Source: Acetobacteraceae bacterium (lineage in GTDB: Bacteria; Pseudomonadota; Alphaproteobacteria; Acetobacterales; Acetobacteraceae). From it: a DNA stretch of 56,205 nt. Position 1 is the first letter of the stretch. The number at the start of each line of letters is the position of its first letter. Positions 32,357-39,971 of this stretch are shown in pieces. The DNA lies in NCBI GenBank assembly GCA_025354865.1, contig JANXMB010000018.1, positions 1-56,205 on the forward strand. The letters are read 5' to 3'. Under the pieces are notes generated by a model, which saw only the letters and a list, made by a program, of their open reading frames with translations, ran no database searches and had not been told where the DNA came from. A program made the position numbers and the translations under genes.

Positions 32357-32537
32357 TGTGTCCTCCCTATGCGATAGCGGGCGATCCTGCCCTTATCGAA
32401 TAGACCGCGCAGGCCGTCGATTATTCCCTCGCTGGCCGCTATAATACCGCGCCGGTTCGGTATGCGGCGGCCTGCGGACGCCGACAATCGCCGCTGCGCT
32501 CTCTTGCACCTTCGTCGCAATACCCTATTTTTGCAGT

Positions 32538-33341
32538 ATGACATACGTGGCGGAACTGCCCGAACGGGGCGCAATTTCAATCGAGGGGGCGGATCGCGTC
32601 GCCTTCCTCCAAGGCCTGGTCTCCAACGACGTGGCCGCCGCCGCGCCGGGCTGCTCGGTGTGGGCCGCATTCCTTACCCCGCAAGGCAAATGGCTCGCCG
32701 ATTTCTTCATCCATGCCGATGGGGAGCGGCTGTTGTTGGACGTCGAACGCGCCCAGATCGCCATGCTGGTGCCGCGCCTGTCGCGTTATCGGCTGCGGGC
32801 GAAGGCGACGATCGCGGCGGCCGAGGATATCCGGGTGTTCGCCGCTTGGGGCGGTTTGGCACCGGAGGGGGCCATCGCCGCACCCGATCCGCGTTTGCCC
32901 GATGCCGGTTGGCGGCTGCTCACCGTCGCGCCGATTCCGACCAATGCCAGCGCGGCCGATTACGACGCGCACCGGCTGTCGCTGTGCTTGCCGGACGGAT
33001 CGCGCGACATGGAAACGGAGAAATCCACCCTGTTGGAGGCCGGGTTCGACGAGTTGCGGGGCGTGTCCTGGAGCAAGGGTTGCTACATGGGGCAGGAACT
33101 CACGGCCCGCACCAAGTATCGCGGCCTGATCAAGCGCCGACTGGTTGGGGTCGCGATCGACGGTCCGTCGCCGGAACCGGGCACGCCGATTTACAAGGAC
33201 GGGATCGATGTCGGCACGATGCGTTCGTGCCGCGATGGACGAGGTCTCGCGATCGTCCGCCTGGACGCGATGCACGCCGCACTACGCTGCGGTTCGGCCG
33301 TGCTGACGCCGCATGTGCCGGCCTGGATGGCGGTTGGATAA
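32538..33341 (+). CDS. ygfZ: Folate-binding Fe-S repair protein YgfZ (GcvT-like)
   Basis: YgfZ uses tetrahydrofolate and helps maintain Fe-S enzymes such as MiaB. The 267-residue protein has the diagnostic motif KGCYMGQELTAR (180-191) with C182, preceded by the aminomethyltransferase-like fold (GADRVAFLQGLVSNDV at 17-32, AFLTPQGKWLADFFIH at 44-59). It is shorter than E. coli YgfZ (326), as usual in alphaproteobacteria. It fits functionally with the SUF operon and Mrp in this window, although it is not linked to them. Confidence 0.93.
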   Translation: MTYVAELPERGAISIEGADRVAFLQGLVSNDVAAAAPGCSVWAAFLTPQGKWLADFFIHADGERLLLDVERAQIAMLVPRLSRYRLRAKATIAAAEDIRVFAAWGGLAPEGAIAAPDPRLPDAGWRLLTVAPIPTNASAADYDAHRLSLCLPDGSRDMETEKSTLLEAGFDELRGVSWSKGCYMGQELTARTKYRGLIKRRLVGVAIDGPSPEPGTPIYKDGIDVGTMRSCRDGRGLAIVRLDAMHAALRCGSAVLTPHVPAWMAVG

Positions 33342-33360
33342 ACCCCCGGGTTATTTATCC
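33336..33360. terminator. Convergent hairpin between ygfZ and the peptide-binding protein gene
   Basis: GGATAAACCC (33336-33345) and GGGTTATTTATCC (33348-33360) form an imperfect inverted repeat that includes both stop codons of the convergent genes. It is followed by an A/T-rich stretch in each direction rather than a clean T run. A shared bidirectional terminator is plausible. Confidence 0.4.
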
Positions 33361-34943
33361 AACCAAATGTCTTCCCACCGCCAGCCGTTGTAAATGCTGT
33401 TGACCATGATCGTCATATTTTTGACGTAGGGTTGCCAGCAGGCGCCGCCGACATCGTGATAGATGATCGGCCGTACAACATCGTCGGCCAGTTTTCGCTC
33501 GATCGCCCACACCATTGCCCGCCGCTTGGCGAAATCGCTTTCCATCGACTGGGCCTCGAAGTCTTTCTCCAACTCCTTGTTGCAATAATTGGTATAATTT
33601 CGCAACGAGCCGCAGGCATAGTTTTCGTAGAAGTTCTGATCGGGATCGTCGAGCGAACTGCCGGTCAGATTGAGGCCGATCGCAAATTGTTTTTTGAATA
33701 CCCGAGCGTAATATTGGGGCGTGTCGGCGATGTCGAGTTCGGCGTTGATGTAGACTTTTTTCAGCTGATCGTTGAGGATTAGGGCAGGATCGCGAAACGA
33801 ATTGATATCGCGGGTAAAGATACGCGTCTCTAACGGTTTGTCCGGGCCGTAGCCCAATTTCTTCATAATCGTTCGGGCTTCCTCGCGATTCTTTTCGATA
33901 TCGGGTCCGTAACCGGTCAGCGTTGCCAACACATCGGGCGGCATGCCCCATACCCCGTCCGGCGGCGGCAGCATGGCACCGCCGATGCCGGCTTGTCCTT
34001 CGTTGATAATATCGTTGAAGGATTTGCGATCCAGCGCCAGTGCCAGAACTTTGCGAATTTCTGGATTGTCGAAGGGTGGCGCGTCGCGGTTGATCACCAG
34101 ATTGGTGCTGACATTCGTCCGTCGCATGACGCATTGCGCGGCGGGCGCCTGGGTGGCAATTTCCTTCGCAATCGAAACGGTCACGTCGGTGGGATAGGTC
34201 ATATCGAATTTGCCGGCGACAAAGCCTAGCGTGCGGGTGCCTCGGTTGGGAACGATTTGGTAGACGATACCGTCGAGGTACGGCAGTCCGGGCTTCCAAT
34301 AATCCGGATTGCGCTCCAGGCGCACGATCTCGTTCAACCGGTATTCCACGAAGCGGAACGGTCCGGTACCGATCGGTTTGGTGCGCATGGCCGCCGAGGG
34401 CACATGGCACGGATAGACTGGCGACCAGCCGGATGCGAGCAGGGCGATGAACGACGGTTGCCGGCGGTGCAGATGGAAGGTCACGCGTTGCGGCCCGTCG
34501 ACGGTTATTTCCTTCAGGTTGGCGAACCAGGCCTGCCGCGGGCTTTTACGGATTTTCCCAGGTTCCAGGCCAGAAACCATATCCCAGGTGCATTTCGCAT
34601 CCGCACTGGTGAAAGGTTTGCCGTCGTGCCATTTCACGCCTTCGCGCAGCACGAAAGTCAGCGCGGTGCCGTCTTTGTTCCACTCCCATTTCGTTGCCAA
34701 TTCGGGCACGATAGTATCCAGCGTATGGCGCGGAATATGTTGGTCGAACAGCACGAGATTGTTGAACATCGGCATGAAGGGGATGACGACGGACGCCGTG
34801 CCTTCTTCCTGAATCGACGGGCTGGGCGGGGTGTCGATATGCGGCAGGGTCAAGATGCCGCCGCGCTTCTGGGCTACAGCCGGCACGGCGGCAAGCAGCA
34901 CGCCGGCCGCGATGGCGATGGCGCATCGGAGCAATGGAACCAT
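33351..34943 (-). CDS. ABC transporter substrate-binding protein, peptide/nickel type (SBP_bac_5)
   Basis: The 530-residue periplasmic protein has a signal peptide (residues 1-24, ending VPAVA) and a family 5 extracellular solute-binding domain: WKWNKDGT-like LATKWEWNKDGTALTFVLRE, VKWHDGKPFTSADAKCTWDM (105-125), GTGPFRFVEYRLNEIVRLER and NPDYWKPGLPYLDGIVYQIV. Family members bind oligopeptides, nickel, dipeptides or opines. No permease or ATPase gene lies next to it here, so the import partners must be elsewhere. GGGAGG precedes the ATG. The last 50 residues carry GACWQPYVKNMTIMVNSIYN. Confidence 0.9.
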   Translation of the reverse strand: MVPLLRCAIAIAAGVLLAAVPAVAQKRGGILTLPHIDTPPSPSIQEEGTASVVIPFMPMFNNLVLFDQHIPRHTLDTIVPELATKWEWNKDGTALTFVLREGVKWHDGKPFTSADAKCTWDMVSGLEPGKIRKSPRQAWFANLKEITVDGPQRVTFHLHRRQPSFIALLASGWSPVYPCHVPSAAMRTKPIGTGPFRFVEYRLNEIVRLERNPDYWKPGLPYLDGIVYQIVPNRGTRTLGFVAGKFDMTYPTDVTVSIAKEIATQAPAAQCVMRRTNVSTNLVINRDAPPFDNPEIRKVLALALDRKSFNDIINEGQAGIGGAMLPPPDGVWGMPPDVLATLTGYGPDIEKNREEARTIMKKLGYGPDKPLETRIFTRDINSFRDPALILNDQLKKVYINAELDIADTPQYYARVFKKQFAIGLNLTGSSLDDPDQNFYENYACGSLRNYTNYCNKELEKDFEAQSMESDFAKRRAMVWAIERKLADDVVRPIIYHDVGGACWQPYVKNMTIMVNSIYNGWRWEDIWLDK

Positions 34944-35050
34944 GGTCGTCCTCCCGTCGTGCCGGGTTATCCCAGTCTGGACGGAAGGCTGCGGGAGATT
35001 CGGGCGGGATGCAAGCCGGGATGCGGCTGCGTCCCCGGCCTGCCGTGGAT

Positions 35051-35356
35051 CTAATGCCCCGGATTGGCTTTCGCGAACGCCGCTTTCTGCTCAGCCGTCG
35101 CTTCCTTTTGGAACTTCGCCTGCCAGTCCTTATACGGCATGCCGTAGACGATTTCCCGCGCATCGGGATCAGCCAAGGGAATGCCGCGTTCCTCGGCGCT
35201 CTCGCGATACCAGCGGCTGAGGCAATTCCGGCAGAAGCCGGCGAGGTTCATCATGTCGATGTTCTGCACATCGGTGCGCGTCTGCAAATGGTCGCGCAAG
35301 CGGCGGAAGGCGGCGGCTTCCAACTCGATCTGGGTGGCGGCGTCGATGTCCTGCAT
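35051..35356 (-). CDS. DUF1244 family protein
   Basis: The 101-residue protein has the family core LEAAAFRRLRDHLQTRTDVQ, NIDMMNLAGFCRNCLSRWY (32-50, C42-R-N-C45) and ADPDAREIVYGMPYKDWQAK. DUF1244 is a small helical family, widespread in proteobacteria, with an invariant CxxC, and of unknown function. CAGGAG precedes the ATG by nine bases. It stands alone between the binding-protein gene and the divergent glycerate kinase gene. Confidence 0.92.
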   Translation of the reverse strand: MQDIDAATQIELEAAAFRRLRDHLQTRTDVQNIDMMNLAGFCRNCLSRWYRESAEERGIPLADPDAREIVYGMPYKDWQAKFQKEATAEQKAAFAKANPGH

Positions 35357-35462
35357 GGCTCAGTCTCCTGAAAACACAGATAGATGGGCAGACACGGGGA
35401 AGATGGTGCGCGGCGGCCGGTTCCGCCATACTTAAACCGACCGGAACGGAGAATGATAGCCG

Positions 35463-36740
35463 ATGCAGGTGGATGACGGTAGGGCGCGCCTGACGCTGCG
35501 CGCACTGTTCGATGCGGCCGTGGCAGCCGCCGATCCCCGGGTGGTGCTCGCTGCGCATCTGCCGCCGAAACCCACGCGCGGGCGCGTCGTGGTGGTCGGG
35601 GGCGGCAAATCCGCCGCCGTGATGGCCGCCGCGTTGGAAGACGCCTGGCCGGACGTGCCGATGGAAGGTCTGGTGGTCACCCGCTACGGCCACGCGGTGC
35701 CGACAAAACGGATCGAGGTCATCGAGGCATCCCACCCCGTGCCCGACGCCAACAGCGAAATCGGCGCCCAACACCTGCTCGACCGGGTGCGCGGCCTGAC
35801 CGCCGACGACCTTGTTATCGCGCTGATGTCCGGCGGCGCCTCCGCCTTGCTGGCCGCCCCCGCGCCGGGGCTGACGCTCGCGGACAAGCAGGCGATCAAC
35901 AAGGCACTGCTGGCCTGCGGTGCCAATATTACCGAGATGAACGCCGTGCGAAAGCATCTCTCCGCCATCAAAGGCGGCCGTCTCGCCGCCGCAGCCGCCC
36001 CCGCTCGGGTCCTCACCCTGGCGATCAGCGACGTGCCGGGGGACGATCCTGCGGTCATCGGGTCCGGCCCGACCGTGCCCGACTCCACAACTTTTGCGGA
36101 AGCCCGAGCGCTGATCGGGCGCTATGGCATTGTGCCGTCGCCTGCGGTGGCGGCGCGGCTGGCGCAGGACGCGGACGAAACGCCGAAGCCCGGCAGCCTA
36201 CCGCACACCGCATTCCGCATGATCGCAACCCCGCTGATGGCACTGCAAGCCGCCGCGAAAACGGCCGAGAGCCTGGGATTCACCCCGCTGATCCTGGGCG
36301 ACGCGCTGGAAGGGGAAGCCCGGGAGATGGGCATCGTCATGGCCGGCATCGCCCGATCCATCCGCGACCACGGCTACCCGGTGAAAGCCCCGGCGGTGCT
36401 CTTGAGCGGGGGGGAAACCACCGTGACCCTCGGGGCCGGCCCGTACGGGCATGGCGGGCGCAACACCGAATTCCTGGCCGGACTCGCCATCGCGCTGAAC
36501 GGCGCGCCGGGGATCTGGGGCATGGCGGGGGACACCGACGGCGTCGATGGCATGGATGAGGTCGCCGGCGCCATTCTCGCGCCCGACACCATCGCCCGCC
36601 TGCGCGCCAAGGGGCTGGATGCCCGCGCCATGCTGACCGGGCACGACAGCCACACGTTGTTTGGATCGGTAGGTGACTTAATCGTCACAGGCCCTACACT
36701 GACCAATGTTAACGATATCAGAGCCGTCCTGATCGGCTGA
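35463..36740 (+). CDS. Glycerate 2-kinase (MOFRL family)
   Basis: The enzyme phosphorylates glycerate to 2-phosphoglycerate, linking glyoxylate, tartrate or serine breakdown to glycolysis. The 425 residues have the N-terminal domain with RVVVVGGGKSAAVMAAALED and SGGASALLAAPAPGLTLADK, EMNAVRKHLSAIKGGRLA, and the C-terminal MOFRL domain with LLSGGETTVTLGAGPYGHGG and GDTDGVDGMDEVAGAI. It is often labelled hydroxypyruvate reductase (TtuD), an old misnomer. The pyruvate kinase gene begins 12 bases after its stop, so both probably share a transcript. Confidence 0.93.
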   Translation: MQVDDGRARLTLRALFDAAVAAADPRVVLAAHLPPKPTRGRVVVVGGGKSAAVMAAALEDAWPDVPMEGLVVTRYGHAVPTKRIEVIEASHPVPDANSEIGAQHLLDRVRGLTADDLVIALMSGGASALLAAPAPGLTLADKQAINKALLACGANITEMNAVRKHLSAIKGGRLAAAAAPARVLTLAISDVPGDDPAVIGSGPTVPDSTTFAEARALIGRYGIVPSPAVAARLAQDADETPKPGSLPHTAFRMIATPLMALQAAAKTAESLGFTPLILGDALEGEAREMGIVMAGIARSIRDHGYPVKAPAVLLSGGETTVTLGAGPYGHGGRNTEFLAGLAIALNGAPGIWGMAGDTDGVDGMDEVAGAILAPDTIARLRAKGLDARAMLTGHDSHTLFGSVGDLIVTGPTLTNVNDIRAVLIG

Positions 36741-36752
36741 AGGAACCCGCTT

Positions 36753-38186
36753 ATGGCCATGCAACCGAAACTGCACCGCCGCCGCCGCACGAAGATCATC
36801 GCCACCCTCGGCCCGGCCAGCGGCACGATCGAGGTGCTGACGCGCCTGTTCCAGGCCGGCGCCGACGTGTTCCGGCTGAATTTCTCGCACGGCGATCACG
36901 CCAGCCACGCCGCCCGCTTCGCCATGATCCGCGTGCTGGAGGCGAAGTTCGACCGACCGATCGGCATCCTCTGCGACGTGCAGGGGCCGAAACTGCGGGT
37001 CGGGCGGTTTGCCGGCGGGCGGGTACACCTGCAAACCGGCAGTACCCTGCGCCTCGACCTCAATCCCACACCGGGCAACACCCAGCGGGTGAACCTGCCG
37101 CATCCCGAAATCGTCGAAGCCGCGTCGATCGGTGCGACGCTGCTGCTGGACGACGGCAAATTGCGCCTGCGGGTGACCCGCAAACATGCCGACGCCCTGG
37201 AAACCGAGGTTGTGGTCGGCGGCCCGCTCTCGGACAACAAGGGCGTCAACGTCCCCGACATCGTGCTGCCGATTCCCGCGCTGACGGCAAAAGATCGCGC
37301 CGATCTGGAATTCGCCTGCCAGCACGGTGCCAACTACATCGGGCTGTCCTTCGTGCAGCGGCCGGAAGATGTGGCCGAGGCCAAAGCCCTGATCGCCGGC
37401 CGCGCCTGGACCATGGTGAAGCTGGAAAAGCCGCAAGCCTTGGACAATCTGGAAGAAATCATGGCCCTGACCGACACGGTCATGGTCGCGCGCGGCGATC
37501 TCGGCGTGGAACTGCCGCCGGAGGAAGTGCCCCTGGCGCAAAAGCGCATCGTCCGCTTGGCCCGTCAGTTGGGCAAACCCGTGGTGGTGGCGACGCAGAT
37601 GCTCGAAAGCATGATCTCCGCCCCGGCACCGACCCGAGCCGAGGCGTCGGATGTGGCGACGGCGGTGTTCGATGGGGCGGATGCGGTGATGCTGTCGGGC
37701 GAAACCGCCGCCGGCCAATACCCCTACGAAGCCGTCAACATCATGGATCGCATCGTTGCCAGGGTCGAACAGGACCCGGGCTGGCGGGCGATGATCGATG
37801 CCTCCCGCGGCGACCCCGAAGCCACCGCCGCCGGGGCGATCGCCGCCGCTGCTCGGCAGGTCGGGCACACGATCGGGGCGAAGGCGATCGTGGCCTTCAC
37901 CGCATCGGGCGGCACCGCACTGCGCGTCGCCCGCGAACGCCCGGACAGCCCGATCGTCGGCCTGACGCCGGAACTGGACACGGCACGGCGCATGGCCGTG
38001 GTCTGGGGCGTGCACGCCGTCGTCACGCCGGATGTGCATTCCATGACCGAAGCCGTTTCTCGGGCGGAGCAGGCGACGAGAATAGCGGGTTTCGCGGTGC
38101 GTGGGGATGAGATCGTGGTGACGGCGGGCGTGCCGTTCGGACGGGCCGGCACGACGAACGCGCTGCGGGTCGCGACAGTGAAGTAA
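36753..38186 (+). CDS. pyk: Pyruvate kinase
   Basis: Pyruvate kinase turns phosphoenolpyruvate and ADP into pyruvate and ATP. The 477 residues contain RTKIIATLGPASG (12-24), FRLNFSHGDHASH (40-52), CDVQGPKLRVG, the substrate lysine loop MVKLEKPQAL, the metal-binding MVARGDLGVELPPEEVPLAQ, and VVATQMLESMI near residue 280, followed by a C-terminal allosteric domain. It pairs with the upstream glycerate 2-kinase: glycerate to 2-phosphoglycerate, then enolase (elsewhere) and this enzyme give pyruvate. Confidence 0.97.
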   Translation: MAMQPKLHRRRRTKIIATLGPASGTIEVLTRLFQAGADVFRLNFSHGDHASHAARFAMIRVLEAKFDRPIGILCDVQGPKLRVGRFAGGRVHLQTGSTLRLDLNPTPGNTQRVNLPHPEIVEAASIGATLLLDDGKLRLRVTRKHADALETEVVVGGPLSDNKGVNVPDIVLPIPALTAKDRADLEFACQHGANYIGLSFVQRPEDVAEAKALIAGRAWTMVKLEKPQALDNLEEIMALTDTVMVARGDLGVELPPEEVPLAQKRIVRLARQLGKPVVVATQMLESMISAPAPTRAEASDVATAVFDGADAVMLSGETAAGQYPYEAVNIMDRIVARVEQDPGWRAMIDASRGDPEATAAGAIAAAARQVGHTIGAKAIVAFTASGGTALRVARERPDSPIVGLTPELDTARRMAVVWGVHAVVTPDVHSMTEAVSRAEQATRIAGFAVRGDEIVVTAGVPFGRAGTTNALRVATVK

Positions 38187-38223
38187 TACCGGTCGGCCGC
38201 ATGAAAGTCGGAGATTCGGTCGG

Positions 38224-38244
38224 CGCGTGTAAAAGCAACACGCG
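38224..38244. terminator. Hairpin downstream of pyk
   Basis: CGCGTGT (38224-38230) pairs perfectly with ACACGCG (38238-38244) around AAAAGCA, 38 bases after the pyk stop. No T run follows, so it is a weak terminator candidate. Confidence 0.3.
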
Positions 38245-38304
38245 AGGGGTCAGGCCCGGCGCCATCGGCTTTATTCCCGGCTCCAGACACGCAAGGAGCC
38301 GACC

Positions 38305-38790
38305 ATGCCATTCCGCTGCATCCCGATCGCCCCAGGGATCGCCGACCGCTTCCGCCAATCCAGTGTGGACGACGGGGGCAACCCGATCCAACATCGGGTC
38401 CTCGACACACCCGGCGCACCCTGCCGACAATGCCTGCGCGACGCCGCCGCCGGGGAGGAAATGCTCCTGCTATCCTGGCATTTGCCCCGCCCCTTGGGCA
38501 TCTACTGGACGCCAAGCCCGATCTTCCTGCATGCCGAGGCCTGCACACCCTTCGATGCACCGGACACGATCGCACCGATCGTGCGCAACCGGCTGGTTTC
38601 GGTCCGCGCCTACGATCGGGAGGATATGTGTCTCTACGACCTCGGCGATGTCGGGGAGGGTGCGGTCGTCGACACGCTGTTGCAGCGCGCGCTGGACGAT
38701 CCGCGCACCGCTTTCGTCAACATCCACACCGCTCGACCCGGCTGCCTGCTGTGCCGGGTGGAGCGGGTCGAGCCGAGCCTGCCGGGGTAG
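38305..38790 (+). CDS. DUF1203 family protein
   Basis: The 161-residue protein follows the DUF1203 pattern: MPFRCIPIAPGIADRFRQSS at the start, PCRQCLRDAAAGEEMLLLSW (residues 39-58), GIYWTPSPIFLHAEACTPFD and VNIHTARPGCLLCRVERV at the end. Two Cys pairs, C40/C43 and the CLLC near residue 150, are conserved and could bind a metal, but no function is known. AAGGAG lies six bases before the ATG. It converges on the crotonase gene. Confidence 0.88.
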   Translation: MPFRCIPIAPGIADRFRQSSVDDGGNPIQHRVLDTPGAPCRQCLRDAAAGEEMLLLSWHLPRPLGIYWTPSPIFLHAEACTPFDAPDTIAPIVRNRLVSVRAYDREDMCLYDLGDVGEGAVVDTLLQRALDDPRTAFVNIHTARPGCLLCRVERVEPSLPG

Positions 38791-38808
38791 GCCCGGTTCA
38801 AGCAGCAA

Positions 38809-39588
38809 TCAGGCCGGCGGCAGGGGCCGTCCCTTGCGGGCGATGAAATCCGGAAACGCGGTTTCTGCCCGCGCGCCGGCCATGACATTGGCGGCATAAT
38901 CGACCTCCGCCGCGTATTGGCCGGCAAGGTCCTGCCCCAGTTGCTTCAGCATCAACGCTTTCACGCCCATCACCGCACCGCGATGGCTGCCGGCAATCAT
39001 GCGGCCCAGCCACATGGTTTTGGCCCGCAACTCCGCCCGCGGCACCAGATGATTGAGCAAGCCGATGCGATAGGCTTCCTCGGCTTCGACCACCCGAGCG
39101 GAGAACAGAAGCTCCTTGGCGATGGGCCAGCCGACCTGGTTGGGTAGGCTCCAGGTGCTGTTGATGCGTCCGTATGCCGCTGCGAGGAAGCGGAATTTCG
39201 TCCCCTCGCAGCCCACGCGCATATCCAGCGACGACGACAGCACCCCTGCCCCGCCATAGGCCAACCCGTTCATCATGCCGATGGTCGGCTTGGTGCAGGC
39301 GCCCACGTCGAAGGCGGAATGGCCGGAACCCATGGCTGCCTGCTGTTCGAGCGTATACAGCTTGTCGTCCGAGCGCTGCTCGTGAATGTCGCCGCCGGCC
39401 GAGAACGCCTTTTCGCCGGCCCCGGTGAAGACGATGCAACCGACGCTGTCGTCGGCTTCGAAGCCATGCATCGCGTGGTGCATCTCGCGCACGAGTTGGC
39501 GGTTCATCGCGTTGAGGACTTCGGGTCGGTTGAGGGTGACGATCCCGACGCCGTCTTCGACCTCGGTCAGGATGCATTCGTATTCCAT
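38809..39588 (-). CDS. Enoyl-CoA hydratase/isomerase (crotonase) family protein
   Basis: The 259-residue crotonase-fold protein keeps the oxyanion-hole segments EKAFSAGGDIHE (59-70) and NGLAYGGAGVLSSSLDMRV (107-125). Where typical hydratases have the catalytic Glu in a PE-containing loop, this protein has FLAAAYGRINSTWSLPNQVG (134-153), so neither usual catalytic Glu is obvious. It may be an isomerase, decarboxylase or thioesterase-type member. TAGGAGG precedes the ATG. It lies downstream of mccB-mccA on the same strand but 383 bases away; leucine breakdown needs a methylglutaconyl-CoA hydratase, so a link is possible but unproven. Confidence 0.82.
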   Translation of the reverse strand: MEYECILTEVEDGVGIVTLNRPEVLNAMNRQLVREMHHAMHGFEADDSVGCIVFTGAGEKAFSAGGDIHEQRSDDKLYTLEQQAAMGSGHSAFDVGACTKPTIGMMNGLAYGGAGVLSSSLDMRVGCEGTKFRFLAAAYGRINSTWSLPNQVGWPIAKELLFSARVVEAEEAYRIGLLNHLVPRAELRAKTMWLGRMIAGSHRGAVMGVKALMLKQLGQDLAGQYAAEVDYAANVMAGARAETAFPDFIARKGRPLPPA

Positions 39589-39762
39589 CGGTTCCTCCTA
39601 TTTTTTGCAGATCGGTTCGTTGGCTATGGCTCGGCTGCGGCCCCTGCTGGGGCGGCTATGGCGGTGCGCCGCCAGCCGCCAGCGGCCAACCTTGCGCGAA
39701 TCGGCGCGAATCGATGGACAAACGACAACCTTAGATGGTTTTTAAAATGTCATACACCTATA

Positions 39763-39782
39763 GGTTGCATATCGATGTAACC
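39763..39782. promoter_or_regulatory. Candidate operator upstream of the crotonase gene
   Basis: GGTTGCAT and ATGTAACC flank ATCG, a 20-bp near-palindrome with one mismatch, in an AT-rich patch 175 bases upstream of the crotonase start. Size and symmetry fit a TetR-type site, such as those controlling acyl-CoA genes, but no regulator gene is nearby. Confidence 0.3.
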
Positions 39783-39858
39783 CTCGGTATGTTTTCCCCA
39801 TCGAAGCCGACCAAGGACGCAATCATGCTCCCCAAACACTTTCCAGCCCGCTCCGCTG

Positions 39859-39946
39859 TAGCCTGCGATCCCCTCGCTCTCGCTCACATCGCCCGCGCTA
39901 CCCCTTTGTTGGGTCGTGCGATGCAGACCCTCGATCAGCGCGCTCT
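39859..39946. repeat. Dispersed two-hairpin element, copy F: decayed, reversed
   Basis: Compared with the reverse complement of copy B, this stretch keeps TCGCTCTCGCTCAC (39874-39887), GGTCGTGCGATGCAGACC (39912-39929, against TCGCGCGATTCAGACC) and CAGCGCGCTCT at the end, with a gap of about 12 bases and many substitutions. The order right module then left module shows the opposite orientation to copies A-C. Confidence 0.55.
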
Positions 39947-39971
39947 CGCGGCAAACGGCGGTAAACCGCTT

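Larger units (their letters stand above)
39589..39971. other. 383-bp gap without a convincing gene
   Basis: The gap between mccA and the crotonase gene holds a ribosome-binding site (39589-39600), a GC-rich inverted region, an AT-rich patch around 39730-39780 with a 20-bp near-palindrome, and a decayed, reversed copy of the two-hairpin element at 39859-39946. A + strand frame is open from 39735 through the gap into mccA antisense, but it has no family match or ribosome-binding site and is treated as a shadow. Confidence 0.6.

Noticed and set aside
36678-38039. A 453-codon open frame on the minus strand opposite pyruvate kinase
   Set aside because: Its sequence is low-complexity in Gly, His, Arg and Asp, typical of antisense frames in GC-rich genes, while the + strand gives a full pyruvate kinase.
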